Below are positions 42,684 to 51,571 of a stretch of DNA of 64,000 nt, piece after piece. A program made the translations under genes and the position numbers. Source of the DNA: Bog-756 sp035531955 (lineage in GTDB: Bacteria; Actinomycetota; Acidimicrobiia; Acidimicrobiales; RAAP-2); assembly GCA_035531955.1 (NCBI GenBank), contig DATKRZ010000050.1, positions 1 through 64,000 of the forward strand. The letters are read 5' to 3'. The stretch's first letter is position 1, and every line of letters begins with the position of its first letter. Under the pieces are notes generated by a model. It worked only from the letters and a program-made list of their open reading frames with translations. It had not been told where the DNA came from and did no database searches.

Positions 42684-43430
42684 ATGGAACAGGGGTGGAC
42701 CGCCCTCGACCGGAAGGTCAGCGCCTGCTCCCTCTGCCCGCGGCTGGTGGTGGACCGGGAGGCGGCACCACTGGCTCCCCGGGCCCGGGGACGCTACTGG
42801 GCGAGGGGCGTTCCCGGGTTCGGCGACCGGTCGGCCCGGATCCTGTTCATCGGCCTCAGCCCGGGCCCCCACGGAGCGAACCGGACCGGCCGGCCGTTCA
42901 CCGGAGACATCTCCGGCGACCGACTGTTCGCCGCCCTCCACGAATGCGGGCTGTCCAGCCGGGGCACCTCCGCGTCGGCGGGTGACGGGCTCGTCCTCCG
43001 CAACTGCTTCGTGACCAACCTGGTCAAATGCTCCCCGGCCAACCACGATCCGAGCACGCCCGAGCGGAGGAACTGCATGGCATATCTCTCGGCGGAGCTC
43101 GATCTCCTGGTCGATCTGAGGGTGATCGTGGCCCTCGGGGAGAAGGCCCTGAAGGGGGTTGCGGCGGCGATCGGGATCCCATCCCCACCCGCCTTCGAAC
43201 CCGACGCCGCCGAGGAGACCTCGGTCCCGTCCCGGAGCCTCACCCTCCTGCAGTCGTACCATCCGTCGCCCCGTGCGTGGAACACCCCAGATCGGGGAAG
43301 TGCCGACAAGCTCGTTGCGGTCGTCAGGCGAGCCGTCGAGATCGCCGCCGACAACCGGCACGCCGTCCCGGGCCCCGGCGGGTGCGGTCCGGGGCGGACC
43401 GACCAGGTCAGGGAGGGATGGCCTGACTGA
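42684..43430 (+). CDS. Uracil-DNA glycosylase, type 5 (UdgB-like)
   Basis: A 248-residue family 5 uracil-DNA glycosylase. Motif A is GLSPGPHGANRTGRPFTGD, with no catalytic Asp or Asn in the usual place, as known for UDGb. Cys15, Cys18 and the Cys residues in RNCFVTNLVKCSP and RRNC would hold the 4Fe-4S cluster; the second motif is SYHPSPRAWN. It removes uracil or hypoxanthine from DNA. It follows the CoA-transferase by 18 bp. Its 3' end overlaps the convergent DUF1801 remnant by 23 bp. Confidence 0.93.
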   Translation: MEQGWTALDRKVSACSLCPRLVVDREAAPLAPRARGRYWARGVPGFGDRSARILFIGLSPGPHGANRTGRPFTGDISGDRLFAALHECGLSSRGTSASAGDGLVLRNCFVTNLVKCSPANHDPSTPERRNCMAYLSAELDLLVDLRVIVALGEKALKGVAAAIGIPSPPAFEPDAAEETSVPSRSLTLLQSYHPSPRAWNTPDRGSADKLVAVVRRAVEIAADNRHAVPGPGGCGPGRTDQVREGWPD

Positions 43431-43750
43431 TGCGCACCCTGATCAGCTTCTCCACCAGCTGCTCGGGAGGCGGCCGGTCGACCGGGAACTGGAGCGTCCC
43501 CCTCGACGGCGTCGTGTACCCGGCCAACTCCTCGGACAGTTCGGGCAGCACCGATCCGCTGTGGGAAAGCTCAGGTGGCCCTTGAAGGCCGCGAATCCGG
43601 CGATCACCTTGCCGTGCAGCCTGAAGGCCGGCATGCCGTGGGAGATGGACTGTTCGGCATCGGGGACCATCCCGACGATGACCCGATGCAATTCGCGCAA
43701 TGTGGACTGCTTGGGCTCCTCCAACATCGCCAGGTAGGCGTCCACCTCCT
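43408..43750 (-). pseudogene. DUF1801 protein with a frameshift
   Basis: The 5' portion (EEVDAYLAMLEEPKQSTLRE, VPDAEQSISHGMPAFRLHG, VIAGFAAFKGHLS) is a DUF1801 (YdhG-like) domain. At about 43570 the frame breaks, and the 3' portion (HSGSVLPELSEELAGY, GTLQFPVDRPPPEQLVEKLI) continues in another frame; one missing base would explain it. No start codon is in frame before the first part. Either a pseudogene or a sequencing indel. Confidence 0.75.
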
Positions 43751-43816
43751 CCCGTGACAGGCCTCCGGTCTCCGCCGACCGTCCACACCGGTCAAGGTGG
43801 CCGGACCCCCGCCCGC

Positions 43817-44632
43817 CTACGGGCCCGGGAAGGCGCGGGCGAAGGCATCGCCGAAGGCCGTGTCCCCGCTCAGGCGCAGCGACCCACGCAGGGGGCGCCC
43901 GAGGAGCAGCGCCAGGAGGTCGCGGCTGGTCGCCTCCATCCTCGCCGTCGCCGGGGTGGCCGGGCCGGCGGGATGGGAGTCGACCCGGCCCGCCCGCAGG
44001 TCCACCAGGTAGGCGGGCCCGTCGGAGGCACTGAGCAGCCAGGTGCCCTCGGGGACGGTGTCGAAGCCACGATGGTTCGACCGCCGGGTGTTGAGCCGGT
44101 CGAGTCGCATGGGAAGGGCCACCCGGACGAACAGCTCCCCCCAGTCGTCGAGGCCCAGTCCCAGGTCCGTCCCGTGCACTTCCACTTCGGTGAGTCGGAG
44201 CACCGCGAGCCGGGCCAGTTCGAGGGTCCCGAGGTCGGCGTTGCCCTCGGGTTCGGTGACCTGGAGCCGCCAGCCGGCGTCGTCCAGGCATGACCAGACC
44301 CGGTCCAGGTCCTCGCTCCGCTCCTCGAGGGACGCCACCACGGCGGGGGGACGCTCTCCCCGGCGGGGCACGAGGGTGAGCGGGCGCTGCCGCTCGCGCC
44401 CCTCCGGGTAGTAGGCCACGGGCTGTCCGGACACAGCGGCGCGGGTCATCCGCGCCACCGCCTCTGCCCCGTAGCGCAGATGGCAGGCGATGGTGAGACG
44501 ACTCCAGTCCGGCAGCTGGGACGGTGCCAGCAGGGTCGCCCGATCGAGACCGTCCAACGCCTCGACGATCTGTGAGGTGCGTTCGGCGACCGCCGCCATC
44601 ATCGCCTGGTACTGGCCGTCAGAAGCGGGCAC
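43817..44632 (-). CDS. DinB-like mycothiol-dependent maleylpyruvate isomerase family protein
   Basis: A 271-residue protein of the maleylpyruvate isomerase/TIGR03083 family. It has an N-terminal four-helix DinB-like domain with ATLLAPSQLPDWSRLTIACHL (conserved W and H) and a C-terminal SCP-like domain (WLLSASDGPAYLVDLR, LLALLLGR). Members use mycothiol as cofactor in isomerase or transferase reactions. GTG 44632 (VPASDGQYQAMM) is chosen because homology begins there. Single gene. Confidence 0.82.
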   Translation of the reverse strand: MPASDGQYQAMMAAVAERTSQIVEALDGLDRATLLAPSQLPDWSRLTIACHLRYGAEAVARMTRAAVSGQPVAYYPEGRERQRPLTLVPRRGERPPAVVASLEERSEDLDRVWSCLDDAGWRLQVTEPEGNADLGTLELARLAVLRLTEVEVHGTDLGLGLDDWGELFVRVALPMRLDRLNTRRSNHRGFDTVPEGTWLLSASDGPAYLVDLRAGRVDSHPAGPATPATARMEATSRDLLALLLGRPLRGSLRLSGDTAFGDAFARAFPGP

Positions 44633-44802
44633 GGTTGCAGTATGGGTCAACGGGACAGGTCGGTCCTCCCATGGGGCCCGTGGCGGGGCCAGTCGTCCTC
44701 CGCTTGACCACCTGGCCTCCCGGTCATCTCGCACGCCACGGCCCGGTCCTCAACCGGGGTCGCCGGCGCCTGCCGAGCCGCGAGGCGGGTCACCTCGGCT
44801 GG

Positions 44803-46023
44803 TCACCAACGCACGGGCATGTGCTTGATCCCCCCGACGAAGTTCGAACGCAGCATCTCGACGGGTCCGTCCAGCTCGAGCGCCGGCATCCGGGTCACGA
44901 GCTCGGTGAACAGCAGGCGCAGCTCCATCCGGGCCAGGTTGGCGCCGAGGCAGAAGTGGGGACCGCCCGCACCGAACGCCACGTGGTCGTTGGGCTGGCG
45001 GCCCACGTCGAAGCGGAAGGGATCGGGGAAGGCTTCGGCGTCCCGGTTGGCGGAGGCGTACCAGAGGACCACGCGGTCGCCGGCTCTGATCTCCCTCCCG
45101 CGGAGCCGGACGTCGCGGGTGGCCGTACGGCGGAAGTAGTGGATGGGCGACGACCAGCGCAGGATCTCCTCGACGGCGAGCGATATCGGGCCAGGGCCCG
45201 GGTTGGAGCGGAGCCGCTCCATCTGATCGGGGTTGTCGATCAGCGCCCGCATACCGTGGGAGGTGGCGTTCCGGGTCGTCTCGTTGCCGGCGACGACGAG
45301 CAGGAGGAAGAACATGCCGAACTCGGCGTCCGTCAAACCGTCGCCTTCGACGGCTGCTCCGGTCAGCGTCGTGACGATGTCCCGGCGGGGATCCCGGGTC
45401 CGCATGGCGCGTAGGCCGTCGGCGTAGGCGACCATGTCGGCGCTGGCGCTGAGGGCGGCGCCGATGTCCCCCCGGTACTCGGGATCGTCGATTCCCGTCA
45501 TCAGGTTGCTCCACTCGAAGATCATCCGCCGGTCCTCGTCCGGGACCCCCATCAACTCGGTGATGGCCTGCAGCGGCAGCTCGGCGGCGACATCCACCAC
45601 GAAGTCACACGACCCCCGATCGATGACGCGGTCGACGATGGCTCCCGCCTTCTGTCGGAGGTGGTCCTCGACGAGCCGGAGCGTCCGGGGTGAGAATCCG
45701 CGGTTGACGATCCGCCGGTAGCGGGTGTGCTCGGGCCGGTCCATCCCCGGGAGCATCTGTCCCATCGCCGCGGCCTGCAGGTCGTCGGGGTCGATGTCGA
45801 CGAGGGTGAAGCCGTCGCTGCTGATGAAGGTCTCGGGGTCCCGGCTGGCCCACTGGACGTCGGCGTGCTTGGTGAGGGACCAGAAACCGGTTCCGGCGCT
45901 GTCGACGTGCCAGTGCACCGGGTCCGTCTCCCGCCAGGCGGCGAACACCTCGTGGTGCCGCTGATCGCGGAAGGTGTCCGGCCCCAGGAGATCGCCGGAC
46001 TGCCCGTCGGGAACTGCCACCAC
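44803..46023 (-). CDS. Cytochrome P450
   Basis: A 406-residue soluble P450. The I-helix is VVAGNETTRNATSHG, the ExxR motif is EEILR, and the haem-binding loop is FGAGGPHFCLGANLARME. SSPIHYFRRTATRDVRLRG is typical of the CYP125/142/124-like sterol and fatty-chain hydroxylases. The long open frame upstream has no homology; GTG 46023 follows a GAGGA. It is divergent from an aldehyde dehydrogenase, a suggestive pairing for alcohol/aldehyde oxidation. Confidence 0.93.
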   Translation of the reverse strand: MVAVPDGQSGDLLGPDTFRDQRHHEVFAAWRETDPVHWHVDSAGTGFWSLTKHADVQWASRDPETFISSDGFTLVDIDPDDLQAAAMGQMLPGMDRPEHTRYRRIVNRGFSPRTLRLVEDHLRQKAGAIVDRVIDRGSCDFVVDVAAELPLQAITELMGVPDEDRRMIFEWSNLMTGIDDPEYRGDIGAALSASADMVAYADGLRAMRTRDPRRDIVTTLTGAAVEGDGLTDAEFGMFFLLLVVAGNETTRNATSHGMRALIDNPDQMERLRSNPGPGPISLAVEEILRWSSPIHYFRRTATRDVRLRGREIRAGDRVVLWYASANRDAEAFPDPFRFDVGRQPNDHVAFGAGGPHFCLGANLARMELRLLFTELVTRMPALELDGPVEMLRSNFVGGIKHMPVRW

Positions 46024-46237
46024 TCGGTCCTCGTTTCGTTTTCCGGTCGGGGTGGGCCCCGGTGCATGACACGCGGCCTCGCCGACGCCTGCCGGGCTCC
46101 CACGGTATCCGCGGTCGACGCCGTCGGGCCCGGGCGTGGTGACAGCGCGGGCGGGTGGGCCGATGCCCACCTCGTGCCCGCGGGAGTAGCGTCGCAGGCC
46201 GGGAGGCCCGGGGGTGGGAACGGAGGTGATGACAGCG

Positions 46238-47674
46238 ATGATCGAGGAACGTGTGCCTCTGGCCATCGGCGGTCGGCTGGTGCTCGGAGCCGACGGCTCG
46301 TATCCCGTCTTCAATCCAGCCCGCCCTGACCAGGTGGTGCTGGCGGCCCCTGCTGCCTCGCCCGGCCAGTTGGACGAGGCCGCGGCCGCGGCTCGCGCCT
46401 CCCAGCCGGCGTGGGCCGCCCTCGGCTTCGACGAGCGGTTGGCCCTGGTCGAGCGGGCCGGCAAATCGGCCATGGACTCGATCGACCTGGAGGCGACGAC
46501 CACCCTTCTGACCCGAGAGCACGGCAAGATCCTGGTCGAGTCCACCTTCGACCTGGTCACCACCGCCGGTATGGTCGGGGCGCTGGCACCGCTGGTCGCC
46601 GACTCCCTCGGGCCCCTTTCGGCCGGCACCTCGGTGGTGGAGCGGGTCCCCCACGGGGTGGTGGCGGCGATCCTTCCTTTCAATTGGCCGGCCGCCGTCA
46701 TGGGGAACAAGATCCTGCCCGCCCTGCTCGCCGGCAATACGGTCGTGGTCAAGACTCCGCCCACCTGTCCGGGCGCCGTCCTGGCCCTCGCCGGGGCCAT
46801 CGCCTGCCGGCTGCCGCCGGGGGTGCTCAATGCGCTCAACGGCCCGACGCCGGAGCTCGGTGCCGCCCTGGTCGCCCACCCCGACATCGACATGGTGTCA
46901 TTCACCGGCGGGGTGTCGGCCGGCCGCTCGGTCCTGACCGCCTGTGCCGCCCATTTGCGACCGGCGGTGCTCGAGCTGGGGGGCAATGACCCGGCCATCG
47001 TCGCCCCGGACCTCGAACCGTCGGAGGAGGTTGCCGACCGCCTCGTCGAAGCAGCCTTCACCACCGCCGGGCAGGTGTGTATGGCGATCAAGCGGCTCTA
47101 CGTGCCCGCCGACCGGCTCCGCAGCTGGCGTGATGCGCTCGTCTCCACCCTCTCCCGGATGGTGGTGGGCGACGGTCTCCGGCCCGAGGTGACCATGGGG
47201 CCGGTGCACACCAGAGCGGCCCGTGACCGGGTCGAGGCGATGATCGCCGACGCAGCCAGGAACGGGGCCGAGGTGGTCCGCCCGGCCACGGCCATCCGAC
47301 CGGGCTCCGGGTGGACGGTGTCCCCGGCCCTGGTCGTGGCGCCGGACCCCGACAGCGCGCTGGTGCGCCAGGAACAGTTCGCCCCCGCCCTCCCCCTTCT
47401 CCCCTACACGAAGATCGACCAGGCGGTCGCCGCCGCCAACGACACGGAGTTCGGGCTCTGCGCATCGATATGGAGCGGTGACGCCGCGCTGGCCGACGCG
47501 CTGTCCCGGAGGTTGGCCGCCGGGACAGTGTGGACCAACGCCCACGGCATGGGCGCCATGGACCACCTGGCACCGATGGGCGGATGGGGCGATTCGGGGA
47601 TCGGCACCGAACTGGGGGTCGAGGGCATGGCCGCGTTCTCGCGGCCCCGGTCGCTGCGCCGGGGCTCGTGGTGA
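46238..47674 (+). CDS. NAD(P)-dependent aldehyde dehydrogenase
   Basis: A 478-residue ALDH-superfamily enzyme. ILPFNWPAAVMGNKILPALLAGN is the cofactor segment, VLELGGNDPAIV holds the general-base Glu, and TTAGQVCMAIKRLYV carries the catalytic Cys. Ser, Gln or Arg variants are not seen, so it should be active. ATG 46238 has GGAGG at 11 bp; an ATG at 46229 is too close to it. It is divergent from the P450 and 43 bp upstream of a serine hydrolase. Confidence 0.93.
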   Translation: MIEERVPLAIGGRLVLGADGSYPVFNPARPDQVVLAAPAASPGQLDEAAAAARASQPAWAALGFDERLALVERAGKSAMDSIDLEATTTLLTREHGKILVESTFDLVTTAGMVGALAPLVADSLGPLSAGTSVVERVPHGVVAAILPFNWPAAVMGNKILPALLAGNTVVVKTPPTCPGAVLALAGAIACRLPPGVLNALNGPTPELGAALVAHPDIDMVSFTGGVSAGRSVLTACAAHLRPAVLELGGNDPAIVAPDLEPSEEVADRLVEAAFTTAGQVCMAIKRLYVPADRLRSWRDALVSTLSRMVVGDGLRPEVTMGPVHTRAARDRVEAMIADAARNGAEVVRPATAIRPGSGWTVSPALVVAPDPDSALVRQEQFAPALPLLPYTKIDQAVAAANDTEFGLCASIWSGDAALADALSRRLAAGTVWTNAHGMGAMDHLAPMGGWGDSGIGTELGVEGMAAFSRPRSLRRGSW

Positions 47675-47717
47675 CCCTCACCATTGGGTAGCCTGCCTGC
47701 CGACCGAGGAGGCGACC

Positions 47718-48977
47718 ATGGCCATCATCGACGGATGGGCGGCACCGGGGTTCGAGCCGGTGCGTGAGGCCTTCCGGGCCAATTTCGACGAGGGGCTGGA
47801 GGACGGGGCGGCCTTCGCCGCCTACCACCGGGGCAGGAAGGTGGTGGACCTCTGGGGTGGCGTCGCCGACACCCGGACGGGCCGGCCGTGGCGGGAGGAC
47901 GCCCTCGCCCTCGTCTATTCGACCACCAAGGGCGCCACGGCCATGTGTGCCAACAAACTCGCCCAAGAGGGTGCCATCGATTTCGACGCACCGGTCGTGA
48001 CCTACTGGCCCGAATTCGGGCAGGCGGGCAAGGAAACGGTGACCGTCGCCGATCTCCTCGCGCACCGGGCCGGCCTGGCCTGGGTCGACCGCTCGCTCAC
48101 CTTCGAGGAGGCGCTGGCGTGGGAACCGGTCATCAGCGCCCTCGAGGCCCAGGCTCCGTCGTGGCCGCCCGGGTCGGCCCACGGCTACCACGCCACCACC
48201 TACGGCTGGCTGGTCGGTGAGGTGGTCCGCCGGGTCAGCGGCCGCACCCTCGGGACCTACCTGCGTGAGGAGGTCGCCGGCCCGCTGGGGGCGGATTTCT
48301 TCGTCGGCCTGCCGGCCTCCGAGGAGCACCGGGTCGCTCGGCTGGTCTCGTTCCTCGAGTCGATGGAGCTCGGGCGCACGCCTGACCTGGGCGGCAGTGC
48401 CTCCCTCGCCGGGCTCGACCCCACCGGCGCCGATCCCACCGGATTCGACGAGCAGCTGGCCACCTACCTGGCTCCCGACGGTCCGCTCACCAAGGCCCTC
48501 GCCGCGCCCGGTGGCGCCCTGTCGGATCCGGAGGTGTGGGACGATCCCCGACTGCACGCGGCGGAGATCCCGGCGGCCAACGGCATCTGTGACGCCAGGT
48601 CCCTTGCCTGCCTCTACGGGGCGTGTGTGAGCGACGTCGACACCCCGTCGGGCGGCGGCCGCCGTATCCTCACCGCCGACCAGCTCGGCCGGGCCCTGCA
48701 TCCGCAGACCGAGGGACCCGACGCCGTGTTGATGGGGCTCGACATCCAGTGGGGCCTCGGATTCATGCTCAACCTCGGGATCGTGGGTGCGGCGGGGCTC
48801 GGGGGCCCGCGCTCCTTCGGCCACTTCGGGATGGGCGGATCGGCCGGATGGGCCGATCCCGACCTCGAGCTCGGCATGGGCTACGTGATGAACCGGATGG
48901 TCATCGGAACGACGGGGGACCCCCGCAGCTTCCGATTGATGCAGGCCTGCGTCGGCGCCGCCCGCCGGGCCTCCTGA
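47718..48977 (+). CDS. Beta-lactamase-like serine hydrolase (EstB type)
   Basis: A 419-residue class C beta-lactamase/esterase-fold protein. The SxxK motif is VYSTTKGATA with Ser68 and Lys71; the second conserved Tyr is in GYHATTYGW; and the C-terminal FGHFGMGGSAGWADP matches the family's third motif. No signal peptide, so it is an intracellular esterase and not a beta-lactamase. ATG 47718 has GAGGAGG upstream. Confidence 0.9.
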   Translation: MAIIDGWAAPGFEPVREAFRANFDEGLEDGAAFAAYHRGRKVVDLWGGVADTRTGRPWREDALALVYSTTKGATAMCANKLAQEGAIDFDAPVVTYWPEFGQAGKETVTVADLLAHRAGLAWVDRSLTFEEALAWEPVISALEAQAPSWPPGSAHGYHATTYGWLVGEVVRRVSGRTLGTYLREEVAGPLGADFFVGLPASEEHRVARLVSFLESMELGRTPDLGGSASLAGLDPTGADPTGFDEQLATYLAPDGPLTKALAAPGGALSDPEVWDDPRLHAAEIPAANGICDARSLACLYGACVSDVDTPSGGGRRILTADQLGRALHPQTEGPDAVLMGLDIQWGLGFMLNLGIVGAAGLGGPRSFGHFGMGGSAGWADPDLELGMGYVMNRMVIGTTGDPRSFRLMQACVGAARRAS

Positions 48978-48987
48978 ATCGCCGCCG

Positions 48988-49746
48988 TCAGCCTCCGAGT
49001 GCCCCGGCAGCCAGCTCCCGGATCTCGGGCGGGACGAAATTGTTCTCGGTGGTCGTGTCGGCCTCGGTGAGCTCGACCATCCGCTGGGCCACTTCGGCCG
49101 GGTCCATCTGCCCGTTGGTCACCATCTCGCCGAACGACCGGAACATGTCGGACGCCGACGCGTTCATGGAGGAGGCGCCGAACCATTCCCACATCGACTC
49201 GGCCATCCGGTCGTTGAAGCCGGTCTGGTAGGGGCCGGGGTTCAACAGGGTCACGTCGACGCCGAGTGGGGCCAGCTCGGCCCGCATCGCCTTCCCCATG
49301 GCCTCGAGGGCGTGCTTGGTCATCGCGTAGGGGCCGAAGGTCGGTGCCGACAGGACCCCGGCGATCGACGACACGATGATGACCCGCCCGCTGCCCTTGG
49401 CCACCATGCCCTTCAGCACGTGCTGGGTCACTGCGAGCGTGCCGAACACATTCACCTCGAACAGGCGCCGGACCCGCTCGATCGGAACGTCGGCCATCGG
49501 GCCGGTCTGCCCCGCCCCGGCGTTGTTGATGAGCACGTCGATGTCCCACGCCGACACCTTGGTGACGTCGTCGCCGGTGATGTCGACCCGTTCGACGGTC
49601 AGCTGCGGGGCCTCCGTCCTCAGGGCGTCGGCCTGGGCGTCGGTCTCCGTGGTGGCGATCACCTCGTGCCCGCGCCCTGCCAACGCGATGCTGGCCAACT
49701 TGCCGAATCCGGACCCGGCGCCGGTGATCATCACGGTCGTGGTCAT
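48988..49746 (-). CDS. SDR oxidoreductase
   Basis: A 252-residue short-chain dehydrogenase. GAGSGFGKLASIAL is the cofactor loop, DVLINNAGAGQ the NNAG strand, VSSIAGVLSAPTFGPYAMTKHAL the Ser-Tyr-Lys catalytic set. The substrate is unknown. It is convergent with the serine hydrolase 10 bp away. Confidence 0.93.
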   Translation of the reverse strand: MTTTVMITGAGSGFGKLASIALAGRGHEVIATTETDAQADALRTEAPQLTVERVDITGDDVTKVSAWDIDVLINNAGAGQTGPMADVPIERVRRLFEVNVFGTLAVTQHVLKGMVAKGSGRVIIVSSIAGVLSAPTFGPYAMTKHALEAMGKAMRAELAPLGVDVTLLNPGPYQTGFNDRMAESMWEWFGASSMNASASDMFRSFGEMVTNGQMDPAEVAQRMVELTEADTTTENNFVPPEIRELAAGALGG

Positions 49747-49821
49747 GGCCGCCAGGATAGGTGGTAGCGGACGGGTGGGTCGGTGCGATCGGTGGCCGGG
49801 ACCCGGTCGGACGGCGGTGGG

Positions 49822-50934
49822 TCAGCTCGTCGGGGTCGCCGCCGGCGGCGGCCCGACAGCGGGCTCGGGACGGGCGGGGGACACGGCGGTGGTCGTGGTC
49901 GGCACGGTGGTGGTGGAGGACGAGGGGGTGGTCGTGGCCGGGGTGGGAGGAAGGCTCACCGGCGGAGCGCTGCAGGCCGGTGAGGCGCCGGAACCGGGCC
50001 CGGGCCCCGCCGGCACCGTGGCGGCGGCCGCCCCGTTCTGATCGAGACCGACCACCGTCGCTCCGTTCAGCGTGGCGTTGCCCGGCACCGCCAACACGGC
50101 AAGGCCCGAGCTCGGCGCCATGACGTCGACCACCGCACCCCCGGCAGACAGGCGGACCGATGCCACGGCGCTCCCGGCCCACACCGCCACCCAGCCGACG
50201 GGTGCGCTCTCCGGCGCGCCGAAGGAGCCCCCACCGAGGATTTCCAAGGTGTCGGGGCCGGGTGCCGCGGTCAGTGGGCGGGGCACGGTGCCGCTCCCGA
50301 CGGCCTTGTCCGTCGAGAACTCGAGGATCAGCTGTCCGCACCCGGAGCCTGCCTGCGGAGGCACGGTGGTTGGGGGTCCGGACCCGCCGGTGCTTCCGCC
50401 CGCCACCCCCTGACCTTGCGGGGCCACCATCGGCTGCGCACACATCGCACTCTTCGGGCACGGAGTCGGCACGGGCACCGGAGTCGGCACCGGCACCGGC
50501 ACCGGGCAGGACGCCTCCGGCGGGCAACCGGCCCCCGGTTCGCTCCCGGCTGCGTAGCCACGGATGGCCACGCCCGATCCGGTGGTGCGGGTGAAGAGGA
50601 AGGTGTACGGCGCCGGCCCGGTCACGGCCGGCCCGCCCGATGGCCCGGAGGAGCCGGGAGCCAGCGAGGCGCCGGCCCGCCCCGGGAGGGTCGTCGAAGT
50701 CGTCGGCGCCCGGGGGGCGGCGGTCGATCCGGCCCCGCCCAGGTTCACGCCGGTCAGGACGCCGACGCCGGCAAGGACGACGGCAAGCACGACGGCTCCA
50801 CCGGCCCGCGGGCCCCTCCGGGCGGCCCGACCGCCGGCGCGCTCCAAGAGCCCATCGGGGTCTGGATCGACCGTGACCCCTTCCGCCCGGGTCGCCAGGT
50901 GGGTGCGGAGGCGGTCCTCGAAGGCGTGGGTCAC
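49822..50934 (-). CDS. Membrane protein coupled to ECF sigma factor (probable anti-sigma)
   Basis: A 370-residue protein with a 45-residue cytoplasmic N-terminus, one membrane helix (GGAVVLAVVLAGVGVLTGV, about 46-65) and a large external part. The external part has a Val/Pro/Thr tract (PVPVPVPTPVPVPTP), a central beta-rich segment and Thr/Pro-rich ends. It starts with GTG overlapping the sigma-factor stop by 4 bp, the standard arrangement for an anti-sigma factor, but I do not recognise a zinc-binding ASD domain. Function as an anti-sigma factor is inferred from position. Confidence 0.7.
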   Translation of the reverse strand: MTHAFEDRLRTHLATRAEGVTVDPDPDGLLERAGGRAARRGPRAGGAVVLAVVLAGVGVLTGVNLGGAGSTAAPRAPTTSTTLPGRAGASLAPGSSGPSGGPAVTGPAPYTFLFTRTTGSGVAIRGYAAGSEPGAGCPPEASCPVPVPVPTPVPVPTPCPKSAMCAQPMVAPQGQGVAGGSTGGSGPPTTVPPQAGSGCGQLILEFSTDKAVGSGTVPRPLTAAPGPDTLEILGGGSFGAPESAPVGWVAVWAGSAVASVRLSAGGAVVDVMAPSSGLAVLAVPGNATLNGATVVGLDQNGAAAATVPAGPGPGSGASPACSAPPVSLPPTPATTTPSSSTTTVPTTTTAVSPARPEPAVGPPPAATPTS

Positions 50935-51503
50935 GGCTCGATCCTCCCTCTCAGGTCGGCGAGGGCCCGGTGGATGAGGGAACGGACCGTTCCCGGGCGG
51001 CAACGTAGGGCGCGGGCGATCTCTGCGTCGGGCAGGTCGCTGTAGTAGCGGAGCACGATTGCGGCCCGCTGACGGTCCGGGAGCCGGGCCAGGGCGTCCT
51101 CGAGCTCGTCCGCGCCGAGCTCGGAGTGCGGAGCCTCCGGAGGCGGCAGTCGGCGTCGGCGGGCGACCCGCCGGTGGTGTGACGCACACGCATTGACCAC
51201 GCTCCGTCGCACATAGGGGAGGGGATCCCGGACCGCTGTCCAGCGACCGTGCAGGCCGACGAAGCAGTCCTGCACGAGATCAGGGGCGGCGTCGGCGGAT
51301 CCGCTCAGCAGGGTGGCCAGGCGGACCAGATCGGAATAGTGGCCGGTGTAGAAGGCGGCGAAGCTCGTCGTGTCCACTCCGGCGGGGCGGACGGTGGAGG
51401 GCGGGACGACCGGTGCCGTCGGGGGGGCGTCACCGAGGGCACCCGCACCGTCCCCGGTGTCGGCCCCTGTCTCGGCGTCGGCGATGAAGCCCACTCTACC
51501 CAC
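50931..51503 (-). CDS. SigE-family ECF RNA polymerase sigma factor
   Basis: A 190-residue ECF sigma factor of the SigE family (TIGR02983). Region 2 begins near residue 45 (FAAFYTGHYSDLVRLATLLSG, DLVQDCFVGLHGRW) and region 4 near 125 (ALARLPDRQRAAIVLRYY, SDLPDAEIARALRC, GTVRSLIHRALADLR). The N-terminal 40 residues are Ala/Pro/Thr-rich and extra. The partner gene overlaps its stop, so both are made together. Confidence 0.92.
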   Translation of the reverse strand: MGRVGFIADAETGADTGDGAGALGDAPPTAPVVPPSTVRPAGVDTTSFAAFYTGHYSDLVRLATLLSGSADAAPDLVQDCFVGLHGRWTAVRDPLPYVRRSVVNACASHHRRVARRRRLPPPEAPHSELGADELEDALARLPDRQRAAIVLRYYSDLPDAEIARALRCRPGTVRSLIHRALADLRGRIEP

Positions 51504-51571
51504 ACCAATTGAGACGCTCGGGTGGGACCGAACGTTGCGTCGGATTTCCGAGAGGTCGGCCGCGACAGCTC

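Noticed and set aside
44803..47091. 762-residue P450 fusion
   Set aside because: The first 356 residues are antisense to the aldehyde dehydrogenase and show no domain; P450 starts at 46023.
47718..48977. True beta-lactamase
   Set aside because: There is no signal peptide and the motif set fits intracellular EstB-like esterases.
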